Positions 9,979 to 21,632 of a DNA stretch of 64,000 nucleotides are shown piece by piece (the first letter of the stretch is position 1; every line of letters starts with the position of its first letter). The stretch covers positions 56,577,587 to 56,641,586 of the forward strand of contig JAYEPQ010000002.1 of NCBI GenBank assembly GCA_036321105.1. The letters run 5' to 3'. The position numbers and the translations under genes were made by a program. The notes below the pieces were generated by a model, which made no database searches, was not told where the DNA came from, and saw nothing but the letters and a program-made list of their open reading frames with translations. Origin of the DNA: Dracaena cambodiana. Taxonomy: Eukaryota > Streptophyta > Magnoliopsida > Asparagales > Asparagaceae.

Positions 9979-11020
9979 TCAAGACCTTACCAGACTATTG
10001 ATTTGCTCTATGGGATCAGTTGGCAAGTCTTGGTCAAAAAAGGCATCATCCTCCTCCTCTTGTGTTAATTCAGTGGCATATATATTCTCATCATTTGTGT
10101 TTCTGTTCCAATCCTCTGGAACAATAGCGTGATGTCACTGAAATGTGCTCTGTAGCTATAAACACACGTGAGGGTATGCATCAAACTCTACACTAGACAT
10201 AAATCCGTGACACAATTGTTTAATTAGACACGGCAGAGGCAAACTTGTCCTCGACCGCATTTTATCATTGATAATAGTATCAACTAATTGTGTGCACATA
10301 CAAAAATAATTGTCTTGACGCATAATGCAATCAACAATATGTAGTATATGTGTGTAAAATGACGACATATATGTAATTCCCATCACATTAGTGTTGATCC
10401 AGCAACAAGTCGTATATATATTGCGATAAAGTGTCTTGCTGTTGATCTCTCTATCTCGTGTCATTCTACAATCGGGCCCATCCATGTAAGATAGTCCTTA
10501 ATCGCGTTTGGGGTTTGATTTCCAGGGTGAAGGAGGATACTTGTGGATGTAGAGATGGCCGCTGCGTGCACTTTGTGTTTTTCTCCACGCTAGTGGAGTT
10601 TAATGATTTTGTGATTCTCTGAAATATCGGATTTCGTAAAACTTGCATAAAACTCCTCTACTAACTCTAGGATGTAGAATGAATCGGGCGTGTATATCAG
10701 ATAATTCCATCCCAAAGTTTTGATAGTGGATAAGAAATATACACTAAATGTAGCAAAAATCTCACCAAAGAATTTTCCGTAAATGAATCGTGCCATTAGA
10801 TTCTATCAGAGATCACAAATAATTATTCTAATTTAATAGTAAATAAAGAATCCAGTAAGCTCACCTTACCTAAAGTTTTAGGGGGAAAATCCACTGTACT
10901 ACTGCTATTTGGCGGCTCTTTGTCGCTGATTGGCAGCAAAAAGACGGCTACTGGAGAATGGCTTTGTGGAGGAAGGAGCTCTGGGTGAACCCTGCTCTTG
11001 GTCACCTTTGGTTGGAGCAA
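9979..11020 (-). pseudogene. Third ORF after integrase; plant-transposon-protein-like (broken)
   Basis: Downstream of integrase, where Athila elements may carry an env-like ORF, the minus strand has consecutive open pieces: 11020-10823 (Pro/Ser-rich), 10796-10590 ('TLGWNYLIYTPDSF-ILELVEEFYASF'), 10648-10466, 10485-10156 ('CTQLVDTIINDKMRSRTSLP', 'PCLIKQLC') and an acidic tail ending at 9979. The 'LVEEFYASF' segment and the later 'FPSLITKLC'-like segment recall the domain named putative plant transposon protein, which often occurs in gypsy-associated plant proteins. I see no convincing signal peptide or transmembrane helix, so an envelope role is not supported. At least three frameshifts are needed. 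Family assignment is from memory of the pattern only. Confidence 0.55.
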
Positions 11021-11451
11021 AAATGGGAGAGTCTCAACTGATCTGCAAAGAAAAAAAATAAAGAAGCAAGGGAGGATTTGGGAGAGAATGGGGCTACTAG
11101 GGTTTGGGTTTGGATGAATCTAGAGTTGGTTGGGGCTGGTTGGGATTTTATAGGGATGGTAAATTTCAATTAGCCCCTGACCTTTCCTCACTTTTATTTT
11201 CAACCTTGCATCATGTTAGTAATATAATATACATAATATACATTCTATTATACAAATGAATACATGCCTCTATCCATAGATTGGGTCATGAAGTTTCATG
11301 ACCTCTGCATTATCGCTCACTCGAGTCTCTAAAAATGATTTTAATCTCTGACCCTTCACTTTGAATGAATCACCGTTTTAAGGGTTCTCGAGATCGATTG
11401 CACCATGATGGTGCACCATCTGTACTATGTACGGTCCACTCCATCTTGACA

Positions 11452-12578
11452 TCAATTTTTCAGGAAATAAATATAGCCTCGAATTATATAAGAGAACTTT
11501 TTGCCTTGGTGTAAATGACTTGCGAATGATCGCTTTATCATGAAATACTTTAGTTTTCTCATTATAAATCTTAGCACTATCATATGCATCCTGTCTAATC
11601 TCATCAAGCTCATTAAGTTGCAGCCTCTGCTGCTCGCTGGCTTTTTTGAGCTCAACATTTAGAAATTAGCCTATAAAACCTTATGCTCAAGCTCCACTGG
11701 TAAATGATACGCTTTTCCAAATATCAACCGATATGGAAACTTGCCTAGATTGGTCTTGTTGGCAGTACAGTAGGCCCATAATGCATCCGCTAGTTTACAT
11801 GAGCAATCGTTTCGTTGTGATGCACTGTCTTTTCCAAAATCAGTTTAATTTGGCGATTAAAACTTCCACTTGTCCACTAGTTTGCAGATGATACGGTGTA
11901 GCTATCTTGTGGGTAATGGAATATTTTTGCATGAGCACCTCAAATGATCGGTTAATAAAATGGGTACCAATATCACTAATGATAGCTTGAGAAATGCCTA
12001 ATCGAGAAAAGATATTCTCTTTTAAGTACTTGATAATGACTTTGTTGTTATTCGATTTTGCAACAATTGCCTCGCCCATTTGGAAACATAATCAACAGCG
12101 ACTAATATGTATTAGTTTCCAAATGAGTTGGGTAACGGTTCCATAAAATCTATACCCCATATATCGAATAGTTCGACCTCAAGGATAGGTTGCAGAGGCA
12201 TCATATTGCACTGTGAAATTTTGCCTACGAATTGGCATCATGTGAAAGTTTTGCAATATTTCACTGTGTCTTTGAAAAGATTTGGTCAATAAAAACCACT
12301 CTGCAATACGTTTTTAGCCATTTCCCTGGGAACAAAGTGTCTTCCACAAGTAAAGTCATGACAGAAAGAGAGGACACTTTGTATCTCATCTCATGTATGC
12401 ATCGACATATGATCTGGTCAGGACAACATTTGAACAGATATGGTTCATCCCAGTAAAAGAATTTTACTTGGGATAAGAACGTATATCGATCTTGCTTGGA
12501 CCAATGGGATGGAATCATTTTGGTCACAAGATAGTTCACAATGTCAGCAAACCATAGTTCACACATTAATATAAACAA
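11452..12578 (-). pseudogene. Athila integrase (broken)
   Basis: Minus-strand integrase. The N-terminal zinc-binding region lies in 12578-12261, with 'PYLFKCCPDQIICRCI' as the expected HHCC half. The core begins around 12190-12070 ('WGIDFMEPLPNSFG', 'VDYVSKW', the first catalytic Asp region) and continues in 12079-11840 with 'AIISDIGTHFINRSFE' (second Asp) and 'ATPYHLQTSGQVEV' (catalytic Glu). The C-terminal piece, 11658-11452, ends near 'GYIYFLKN'. Two or more frameshifts separate the pieces. It follows RNase H as in all Ty3/gypsy pol genes. Confidence 0.85.
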
Positions 12579-12654
12579 TTGCTCATAGGAAATGATTCAT
12601 TCATGGGGCAAGAATTAGTTAGAGAGTTGGGCAGGTGAGATAAGTGATTAGCTA

Positions 12655-13197
12655 CTAAATTATCTGACCTTTCTTGTCTAATATCTCAAGATCAATCTCT
12701 TGTAACAAGAGGATCCATTGACCGAGCCTTGCTTTTGTATATTTCTTGGTCAACAAATATTTCAAAGCAGCATGATCAGTATAAACTATAATCTGTGATC
12801 CAATTAAATAGGAGCAAAACTTTTCAAGTGCAAAGATGATTGTCAGCGGCTCTTTCTCTGTGGTAGAGTAGTTCAACTTGGCATCATTGAGTGTCCTACT
12901 TGCATAATAAATCATAAATGGCTACTTATTAATACGTTGTTCAAGGATGACACTGATAGCATAATCAGATGCATCATACATAAGCTCAAAGGGCAGACTC
13001 TAGTCTAGCGCATGAATAATAGGAATGGTGGTAAGTGCCTTCTTGAGTTGCTCAAATGCTCTAAGACAATTAGGTGTGAAATTGAATGGCATATCTTTAG
13101 CCAGTAGATGTGTCAAAGGTGTAGCAATTTTGCTAATGACTTTGATAAATCTTCTATAGAATCCAGCATGGCCAAGGAAGGATCGTATATCTTTCAC
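12655..13197 (-). pseudogene. Athila RT connection and RNase H (broken)
   Basis: 13197-13000 encodes the RT-RNase H connection ('FLGHAGFYRRFIKVISKIATP', 'HLLAKDMPFNF'). 12915-12655 encodes RNase H with 'YYASRTLNDAKLNYSTTEKE' (the Glu of the catalytic set in TEKE) and 'IVYTDHAALKYLL' (catalytic Asp in YTDH). A frameshift near 12920-12990 separates them and hides the first RNase H Asp motif. It directly continues RT. Confidence 0.88.
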
Positions 13198-13200
13198 TGA

Positions 13201-14212
13201 TCACGGAGGTGCAAGATTCATGATGAGCTCCACCTTGACATTGATAACCTCGATACTATCCTTCGAGATGACATGCCCTAGCACTATGCCATTTTTTACC
13301 ATGAAATGACATTTTTCCCAATTGAGTGTCAAATGTTTCTCATGACAACGCGTGAGAACTAATTCTAAATAATGCAGACACTCTTGGAATGAATCTCCGA
13401 AGATAGAGAAATCATCCATGAAGATTTCATAAAATCGTTCAATTATGTCAGAGAAATGCTCACCATGCACCTTTGAAATGTGGAAGGTGCATTGCATAAC
13501 CCAAAGGGCATGCGTCTATATGCAAAGGTACCAAATGGACATATGAACGTGGTCTTTTCCTGATTCTCCATGGCGATGGAAATTTAGTTGTAGCCAGAGT
13601 ATCCATCTAAGAAATAATAGAACTCATGTCCGGCCAATCGTTCCAGCATCTGATCGATAAAAGGTAAGGGGAAGTGGTCGTGGTCCTTCCTAGTTGTAGC
13701 ATTCAGCTTTCTATAGTCAATATAGACTTTCCATTCCATCTGCAAATGCATCGGGATAAACTCATTTGCATCATTTTTACTATAGTGATTCTGGACTTCT
13801 TAGGCACTATTTGATTTGGGCTCACCCATGCACTATCAGAGGTAAGATAGATGCTCCCATTGTCAAGGCACTTAAGAATATCCTTCCTCATAGCTTTTTT
13901 TATCACCGGATTCAACCTACACTTAGGGTCTCTTGTAGGTTGTGCATTATCTAGTAAATAAATTCTATGTTGCACTATAGATGGACTTATCCCCATTATA
14001 TCAGCCATACTCCAGCCTATGGCTTCTCTATGTGCTTTCAACACTAATATGAGTGCTTCCTCTTGAGCTTTAGTCAAATCTACAGAGATAATGACTGGTA
14101 ATGTGTCATGTTCACCCAAGAAAGCGTACTTGAGATGACTCGGAAGGGTCTTCATCTCAAGCTCAGGTGGACACTCAATAGTTGGTCGTAACTGAACTCG
14201 TGGTTCAGTCAT
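13201..14212 (-). pseudogene. Athila reverse transcriptase (frameshifted)
   Basis: 14212-13703 is an open N-terminal part with 'PSHLKYAFLGEHDTLPVIIS', 'AIGWSMADIMGISPSI' and 'SDSAWVSPNQIVPKK', the typical lead into plant gypsy RT. After a frameshift, 13700-13500 contains the 'FYYFLDGYSGYN' and 'PFGTFAYRRMPFGLCNAPST' motifs. 13497-13201 holds the catalytic 'EIFMDDFSIFG' (FMDD intact) and 'LNWEKCHFMVKNGIVLGH'. The combination is diagnostic of the Athila branch. The catalytic Asp pair survives, but the frame does not. Confidence 0.92.
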
Positions 14213-14233
14213 AAATGGCTTAGGTGGAAGTTC

Positions 14234-14821
14234 CTATCGAGTGGAAGACACATAATTAGATGACTCATCGAGCGTATCCAAAAATAAGCTCTCATCAACT
14301 AAACTATCCATCTCATCAAGCAATTCCTCCTCTTGGTGCTCACTGGACAACCCTTGGATTATATTCACTTCTAGGGGCTCATCATGTGGATCACTCGGTT
14401 GGCGTCTTAGATTGAATATATTCAAGTTAAGTGTTATGTTTTCAAAGGAAAGTCTGATCGATCCATTCTGGCAATTAATAATAGCATTAGAAGTGGCCAG
14501 GAATGGACGTCCCAAAATAACTTGGACATAATGCTGTGGATTCACCGTAGGTTGAGTCTCGAAAACTATGAAATCAACTAGAAAAATTAACTCCCCAATC
14601 TTAATCAAGACGTCCTCAATCTCTCCCATAGGCGCCTTCATAGATCTATCGGCTAGGTATAACGCAGTCCTTGTAGATCTCAACTCTCTCAGTCCTAACT
14701 GCTGGTACACTGAATAAGGAAGCAAGTTGACACTTTCTCCTAAATCTAGTACAGCCTTTTCAATCACTGTAATCCCTATAGTGCAGGAGACAGTAAGACT
14801 TGCAGGATCTTTGTACTTCAC
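14234..14821 (-). CDS. Athila aspartic protease domain, open over 195 codons
   Basis: The longest clean frame in the element. It contains 'SLTVSCTIGITVIEKAVLDL' then GESVNLLPYSVYQQLGL; the catalytic Asp is residue 26 of this frame in D-L-G-E, where D-[LST]-G-[AS] is usual, so Ala is replaced by Glu. Later come 'GEIEDVLIKIGELIFLVDFI' and 'VILGRPFLATSNAIINC'. The last 50 residues are acidic, forming the PR-RT linker. It is a piece of a former gag-pol reading frame rather than a separate gene, and RT starts 22 bases downstream in another frame. Confidence 0.85.
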   Translation of the reverse strand: MKYKDPASLTVSCTIGITVIEKAVLDLGESVNLLPYSVYQQLGLRELRSTRTALYLADRSMKAPMGEIEDVLIKIGELIFLVDFIVFETQPTVNPQHYVQVILGRPFLATSNAIINCQNGSIRLSFENITLNLNIFNLRRQPSDPHDEPLEVNIIQGLSSEHQEEELLDEMDSLVDESLFLDTLDESSNYVSSTR

Positions 14822-15123
14822 AGGTATTGACTGAGAGAAGATGTTAGAGATGTTAGCAGCTAGAAAGACTTTCTTTGGAACATTTATTGTTATCTTTTTT
14901 GTGCATAAATCCTTTAAGAATTTTGCATAAGCAGGTATTTATTGGATTGCATCAAGAAGAGGAACATTGACCTTAACTTGCTTGAATAACTCGAAGATGT
15001 GTCAACCTAAGGAGAATTTTTCTTCAATCAATTTGGATAGGGAGCTTTCGGCTTGTAAGTATGGTCGATAGGAGGATTAGAATTAGAGGCATCAGACTCC
15101 TCTATCGTGCTAGTGGGTGGATC

Positions 15124-16739
15124 CTAAGATGATGATGATGAATCATGAGGTGATGATGGAATCGTGGTATCAAAGAGTGGAGCTTGCCGTGCACTAGGAA
15201 TGGAATCAGGTGGTATGGCTACATTATTGTCAACCAGCTTACCAGATCGATGTGTGTGAATGACATTAACTTGGTTGACATGCGACTGATTGAATTTTGA
15301 GAAATTGGCATTAGGGTTTGTTAAAGTTGACTTGGAAAAGTACCCTTGCCACATTCACTCATTTGACTCGCTAATTATCCAATCTACTACTCTAAGTTCT
15401 TAAAAGATTGAGATTTCACGAGCAGGTGCTGATCTGTTCTTTTAATAAAATCAGTTGACACTTTCATGAAATTTTGCATGTGCATGCCAAGGTTGGACAT
15501 ATGCGTGTCAAGGTTGGATTGAAATTTTAGAAGATTTTCAACGTTCTTCTCAAGTGACTGGAGTCACTTTTCTTGATCATTATTAGACCCCTATTGTGGA
15601 TGTGATTGGTTTTGTGTAGGTGGTCTATTCTGGTTGTTTCCATGATTTGAAGTATTTGTTTATTGATAAGCACCCACATTTGGTCTTAAAAATTGACCAT
15701 TGGTTGGAGGTTGTATGCTAGAGTTCAGGGCTCCCTGATATTACTCTTGACCTCAAGAGAGGTTTGGATGGTTCCTCCAGCCAGGATTATATATAGAAGC
15801 ATATGGATTATTCATGGGTCTTTGATACAAAGCGTTAGCCTGCTCAAGTGTGGGACCCATATGATTCACTAACAATGGATGCTCCTCCATAACGTAATTT
15901 GGAGTTCCGCAATTAAAATATGTGGGACTTTGGATTGCATTCACTTGACCTACGGTAGAGCACTAGGAGTCTCCAATGTCTCAATTCACCTCATAAGGGC
16001 TGCAATCTTAGCTTCGGTAGCTATAGAGTTGTCGACGCTATGGATCCGACCCATATGCGTAGGAGTTCATACATTGAGTTTCTTAGCAAGACTCTCCCAC
16101 TGCATAGTTTTCCATGATAGTCCTCAAGAAAGTCCCATGTTTCATCGTCGTTCTTTCTCATGAACTCCCCTTGACACATGGACTCAAAAAGAGTTTTGAA
16201 TGTGCAATTAAGTTCTTCATATATGATTTGACACAACTGCCACTTTTCTATCGCATGGTGGGGGTATTGAGCTAATAGATCTTTGAACCGTTCTAATTAT
16301 TTCCAGAAGCATTCTCCCAGCACTTGACGGAATTGATTAACTTGATTCCGAATTTTTGTCGTATTGTGCGTGGGATAATACTTCATAAGAAACACTGCAA
16401 TGAATTCATCCCAATTAGTGATTGAATCAGTAGACATACTGTACAACCACTTCTTGGCATTATTTTTTAGAGCAAATGGGATGAAGCAGAGTTTAATTGC
16501 ATCTTCCAAAAGTTTAGCAGTTTAATCATCATGCATAATTCTTAAAATTCACTGATAAAAAGATATGCATCATCAGAATTAGAACTAGTAAATTTAAGAA
16601 GCATGCTGATGTACTACGGCTTCAATTTATAGTGATTACCCATTGTGTGTGGCAGTTTGATGCATGACGGTAGTGATGTGCACAACGGGTAACATCGATT
16701 CTGAAGGATCGGGATCGGTTGGTCCATCTTATCACCCAT
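15124..16739 (-). pseudogene. Athila gag (broken)
   Basis: A likely start Met lies at 16739-16737 ('MGDKMDQPIPILQN'), matching 'MEDKMDQLIPILQG' of the plus-strand copy. The core (16509-16297) reads 'IPFALKNNAKKWLYSM' and 'NWDEFIAVFLMKYYPTHNTT'; the next piece (16236-16021) has 'CQGEFMRKNDDETWDFLED'. The zinc-knuckle position (in 15944-15753) reads YFNCGTPNYVMEEH and has lost three ligands. The C-terminal part (15750-15124) is N/Q/P-rich. An in-frame TAA at 16544-16542 matches the TAG at 2832-2834 in the other copy. Several frameshifts are present. Confidence 0.87.
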
Positions 16740-17170
16740 GAATAAATCTAATATCACTAGTCGACCAAATTGATCACGGGACCAATGTGACATGAACCAG
16801 CGACTGTGAGTGGATGTGTGAATTTTCAAATCTAATGCAAAAAGTGGGGTGTGGTGGAGATAAAACGGTGGAAGAGATATGATCAAATAAAAGATGTAAT
16901 TCCTACTATTTTTTTTTTTAAAACCAGAGAACCAAAACATAGAACTGGAGAAAAATTGGGGTCAGGATTCACCTGAGCTGCCACCAATTGGCGGCTCTTG
17001 CTTCCAAATAGCAGCAGAACCATAGAGTTTGTCTCTCTTACTTCTGCTACGCAACTATGAAGCTGCACTGATCCCTTTTGTCTTCCTGTATATGCAATTT
17101 TTGGTCCCTGCACACTCAACACACATTATTAACCTGTAAAACTTAGAAAAAGCAAGAAAAATACTGTTGA
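16740..17170 (-). other. Athila 5' leader
   Basis: An untranslated leader between PBS and gag on the minus strand. It includes the GCTGCTATTTGG...CCGCCAATTGG motif (16977-17018), a run of ten A/T bases near 16910, and a short open stretch (17122-16883) whose beginning 'MLSVQGPKIAYTGRQK' is related to the leader of the non-autonomous copy ('MLSVHRPESSDTGSKK', 42885). The shared short frame may only reflect nucleotide conservation. Confidence 0.55.
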
Positions 17171-17188
17171 TCCCCAGCAACGACACCA
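17171..17188 (-). other. Primer-binding site, tRNA-Asp type
   Basis: On the minus strand TGGTGTCGTTGCTGGGGA has three differences from the complement of plant tRNA-Asp(GTC). It is seven bases inside the 5' LTR. Confidence 0.85.
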
Positions 17189-17194
17189 AAAACT

Positions 17195-18439
17195 CGATGG
17201 AAATATCGACTACAAGTGCACAGTGTTGGTGTAACGCTGTACAGGTCGTTCCCACAGGGATCTAAGGTATTTTACTATTCTCACTAATTCTTTAGTCCTA
17301 TTGGATTAACTACGGTTTCTAAGTTGGATTTGAATTATTATATAATCTACTAGTTTCTAACCATGAATTACTTCTATTATCTTCTTCCTATCATAAAAAT
17401 TTATTCTTTTAGTTTTAATTTTTACTTAAAGTGCTCTAAGCATGTGTTATCAAGTGGTGTGAAAGTACAACACATCAAAGATACAACTTTTTATAGAGAT
17501 AAATTAAATCGTTAGATAACTCTATAACAAAGATGAAAAATAACAACCCCAAATCCTAACTAAATATAGGCTATCAAGAAATCTAATTCAAGTATAACTT
17601 ATCAAAGCATTAATCTACGAGTTGTTATATTTTAATTTTTTCATTGAAAAATCTTATCTTTATTATTTTATTTAGGAAGAAAATATTAGAGAGCAATTAC
17701 ATGGTGGATTCCTAATTTCATCTACATCTTATAACTAAATTAAATTAGCTACTCATAGTTCTAGTTAACAAGATAATGTTTTCCTAGAAAGCAATTAAAG
17801 TTTACACTAGAAAGCAAGGTAAATCTATTTAGAGAGCAATTAAAAGAATATTACTTAAGAAATATTGATAAACAGTAAAGAATATCTCTGGAGTTTGGTA
17901 TGGCGGCCGCCACCTCTTCAGCAAATCCTAATTTTATTTATGAAAGACGAGTACAGAATTTTATCCTATTTCCTCTATGATAAACCCTAAATTACAAGGA
18001 TACGGCCAATATATAGGCTTCAAAAAATCAAGCCCTAATCTGAATAAAAGTGAAAAACTACAAAATTACATCAAAACCCCTACGGAAATTTTACCCAGAT
18101 TCAAGCCCACCTTGCTGCCAATTGGCGGCTAATGCCGCCAAATAGTTGCAAAACCCTAGATTCTTCTTCTGCTTTTTCTTCTGCATGAGTCTCTTGTCTT
18201 GTTCTTTTGATTTTGATCATTGTATGGACTTTGACTCTCTGCAGCATAATACTTTTATAGTTTTGCTCACTTTTAACTCTTTTCTGGACTTAGTTTCTTA
18301 ATCCGGCTCTGATTTTATACCATCTCCTTATAGGAATAGGTTTATCTGAAAAGCATACTAAAAATACCTGAGTAGGATTATTTAAATACATATGTAGATA
18401 ATATAGAGGGTATAAATATGCAACATATAACACTCATCA
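17195..18439 (-). repeat. 5' LTR of the minus-strand Athila element
   Basis: Same structure as 7298-8559: inner end CGATGGAAATATCGAC (a variant of TGATGTGAAATATC), outer end CACTCATCA, 1245 bp. The TATA box (minus strand) is at 18006-18017, and a perfect 8-bp stem TTGGCGGC/GCCGCCAA with a TAAT loop is at 18122-18141. The outer boundary joins a Tekay LTR fragment. Confidence 0.9.
18006..18017 (-). promoter_or_regulatory. TATA box in Athila 5' LTR
   Basis: CCTATATATTGG on the minus strand is identical to that in the partner LTRs and would drive the genomic RNA of the element at 7298-18439. Confidence 0.6.
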
Positions 18440-20622
18440 CATGGCAAAACTGGCAAGTACAAGAGTAATACTGGCAAGTACAAGAGTTACAAGACATATT
18501 TATGTGTGTGATGTATCATTTCCAAGCAAGAATAACATGTACAATTAATCACATGAATATTTAAATATGGTGCATATAAACCAGGTGAAGATGAAATGAC
18601 ACGCATGTCAATATTGGCAACTACAAGAGCAATACTAGTAGATACAAGAATTATAGGATATGTTCACGTGCGTGAAGTATCATTGTCAAGCAAGAATAAC
18701 ATGTTCAAGTAATATCATTAGTAAACAAATATGTGTGCATATATATCATATTATATATCAAATGGCATATGCATAGACATGGAATTGTATGTCAAGACAT
18801 AAGTTAGGACATGTCTGAAATCAACACGTACAAGTAATAACAAGAGTGATTTGAGATGTGTATATGGATATCATATCATAAGTCAAGTGGAATATGAACA
18901 GACAAAACATATATGCTTATGTTGCCATAGTTCGGCGGATAGTCATATTTCTAAGTCTTGTTTGACTAGCACAAAATAGAATTAGAATCTACAATTTATT
19001 GTAGATAATGCAATTATTAGAATCTAAGATTTATTGTAGAGAATGCAATTATCTTGCTAATGAAGTTTAAATGAGTTTAATTGGAGTTTTGGAATAAAAA
19101 TTATGGTTGTTTTACTATGGACATGCTACTACTGTGATAGACCTGGTATAGTTAAGGATTCCATATTATATTTGACTAAGGTAACATTAAATTTAGAGTC
19201 TAATATATCCTAGATAATTTAATAAGCTTTCTAATGAAACTTGAATGAGCTCAATTGGAGATTTAGACCAATTGTTATGATTTATTTACCATGGACCTAC
19301 TGCTATGGACCCGGTATAGAAACAAAGGAACATCCAAGTTTGATTTGTCTAGAATAAGAATTTAATTAGAACTTAATATTTTTGACATTTTATATAATTC
19401 AATTACTATCCAATGAAACTTGAATGTAATAAATTGGAGTTGTAAAACAAAAGTTATGGCCATTTTACTATCACTAACTACTGATGTGTTGCTACTTAGG
19501 TTAGTACAAGGTAGTGACCTTACATTCTATTATTGGCTAGGTAACTGGCCAAATTAGAGTATTATGTAGTTGAATGAATTATAGTTTAGTAAACTATCTT
19601 TCTAATGGCACTAGAATAAGGTCAATTAGAGTTAAGATATAAAATTTATGGCATTTCTAAAATAGACTATTGTTTAGGTCCGGGAAGCAATACATTTTGT
19701 GCATGTATAACATGCACGAGGTGATACGGGCAATGAAACTCAAAGTAGATGTAAGTTTGGGCATTCATAATTATGAAATTTAGTTAATAATCTAAGATCA
19801 CATGAAAAGAAATTGCATCAAGAAATTACAAGTTTGAAGGGGTTTGAGAGTATACTCTTACCACTTGTTGAACCTGAATCAGAAAAGATCTAATATTGAT
19901 GCAATTGCTTCACAAAAGTGGAGAAATTCCACAAGAATCACACTAGAGATCAAGCACAGAAGCTAGAGAAGGTTATCTCATGTTGGTTGAGAAATTTAGA
20001 ATTGATTTGGAGAGGTTAAACTAAAGAACAAAGTTCAAAGAACAGTTTAATGGATTTTCAGCCCACTCTCAGACCGAGTATTTGGTAATTTATTTTGGGA
20101 AAATAGAGAAGGAATTAGGGTTCATGGTCTGAAGAGAAAATAAATAGAGAAATGAGAAGAAGAAGCTTGATTAATTTTAGATTTTTTTTTGAATTTATTT
20201 GGGGGTTCAAACAGGAGATGGAAGATGAGTAAGCTGCAATGCTAAAAACCCTTAATTTTCATTTTACTTACAAATCTGCCATTGGGTCAACCCCAACTCA
20301 AATTTTGTCAATAAAAGCTGCAAGGCTTCTAAAAATAAATTTGGAGTTGGTATAAGGGTAAAATTAGAATTCTTATTTTGATTTAATTATTTTAATTGGA
20401 TATTTACCCAAAAACACCCGATTAGGAATAATTCAAGAAAAATATTAAAATCCAAGATAATTAGATAAGAAGTCTATGTTCTATGGAATTTGAAATTGAA
20501 TATTAAATTAAAAGATATAACTCAATTTAGTCATTACTGCTCGTATCAGTATCCGTTTCACGAGTTGATATGAATGGTATGGAATAAATTGATATAAGAG
20601 TTTAAGGATCAGGGTCGTTATA
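18440..20622 (-). repeat. Truncated Tekay-family LTR (U3 side)
   Basis: It is similar throughout to about 59170-60965, the right-hand two thirds of the 3' LTR of the Tekay element at 57787, in the same orientation ('ACTGGCAAGTACAAGAG', 'TTTCCAAGCAAGAATAACATG', and the 'AAGGATCAGGGTCGTTATA' end). The left portion, including the 140-bp subrepeats, is absent because the Athila element begins there. At 20623-20640 the sequence TGTAACTCTCCCATATG looks like the pyrimidine-rich complement of a PPT. Confidence 0.82.
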
Positions 20623-21632
20623 ATGTAACTCTCCCATATGATGTTTACTGGATATATCTATGTTTTTTTTATCTCAGTTATATAGATCATGTGGTCTTCC
20701 TACAGCCGAAAATTAATCAATAAAATGCAAAATATATAAAGTTGCAAATTTGATATTTTGAATAACTTCTCCCAATTAATTCTATATGACTTTTGAATTA
20801 TCTAAGTATACAAAATGAATAACAAAAATAAATATTCAAAATCTGAGCATACACTGTGCCTAAAGAGTTTTTGATATAACAAAAACTAAGCAATGAATAT
20901 ATCGTTAAAAAATAAAACATCAAAGACTTAAAATCATATCTAAATCCTTTCAAAGATAACGGAGAATCAAAGTTATCAATTTCATATAAAACAATTAAAA
21001 CCAATAAGCATAGAAAATACATATCAGTAAATCACATAGAGTTTGTCATTCCATCTAATCTAACTCAATAATTTAGCCACTCAAACTCATCATAGCCAAT
21101 AATAAAGAGAAAAAAATTATTTTATAGATTTCTATGAATGACTACAAAAACTAAATCTTGAGTCTAAAATTATATAACTCTCTTCTAAATATTCATCTAT
21201 ATGCATTGCAAAACTTGAGTTATATTGGCTATTTATATCCTTACAAAGCCCTAATATGATTTTTATTTACAAGGAAACTCTAAATTTTTCTCAAGAATCC
21301 CCAAAAAAAAGATTGTGGTCACTTCCATCGATAGTGCCTTTGACAGCAACCCTCGGGTTCACTTTACACTTGATCGCCGGCGACAGCTAGCTAATTGTTA
21401 TCCATAGCCGGTCATATATTTGCACAGATCTGAACTGATATTTGAGATATACTTTGATATTTTGATTTCCTTACATATAAAACTCTACAAAATATTAGAA
21501 AACACTTAAAAACCATCATAGTAAGGAATTTGATCAATAAATGTTTTTCGATTAATTTATTATATTAATCAAAAAATTTGGATTATGCTTGCACAAAATA
21601 AACTAAAATAATTACACTTTTCAATCATAATT
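20623..21632 (-). repeat. Family X LTR copy 1 (left end missing)
   Basis: It is similar to 33575-34556 and 22196-23058, for example 'TATCTAAGTATACAAAATGA', 'CATACACTGTGCCTAAAGAG' and the terminal 'TTGCACAAAATAAACTAAAA' block. In the minus orientation it is the U3 end of an LTR. The first ~220 bp known from the copy at 33352 are missing. The first ~20 bases may still belong to the Tekay fragment. Confidence 0.7.

Larger units (their letters stand above)
7298..18439 (-). mobile_element. Near-complete Athila-type Ty3/gypsy retrotransposon
   Basis: An 11.1-kb element in full minus-strand order: 5' LTR (18439-17195), tRNA-Asp PBS, leader, gag, PR, RT, RNase H, IN, an additional ORF, non-coding 3' region, PPT, 3' LTR (8559-7298). 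RT carries the Athila-like 'FMDDFSIFG' and 'LNWEKCHFMV-GIVLGH' signatures. Several domains are long open frames, so decay is moderate. The bases outside the LTRs differ (TAACT before 7298, CATGG after 18439), and the flanks are different repeats: an Athila LTR on the left and a Tekay LTR on the right. Confidence 0.92.

Noticed and set aside
12232..12456. Plus-strand frame opposite integrase
   Set aside because: Antisense shadow of the Athila integrase zinc-binding region.
15879..16163. Plus-strand frame of 94 codons opposite gag
   Set aside because: Antisense shadow of the Athila gag reading frame.
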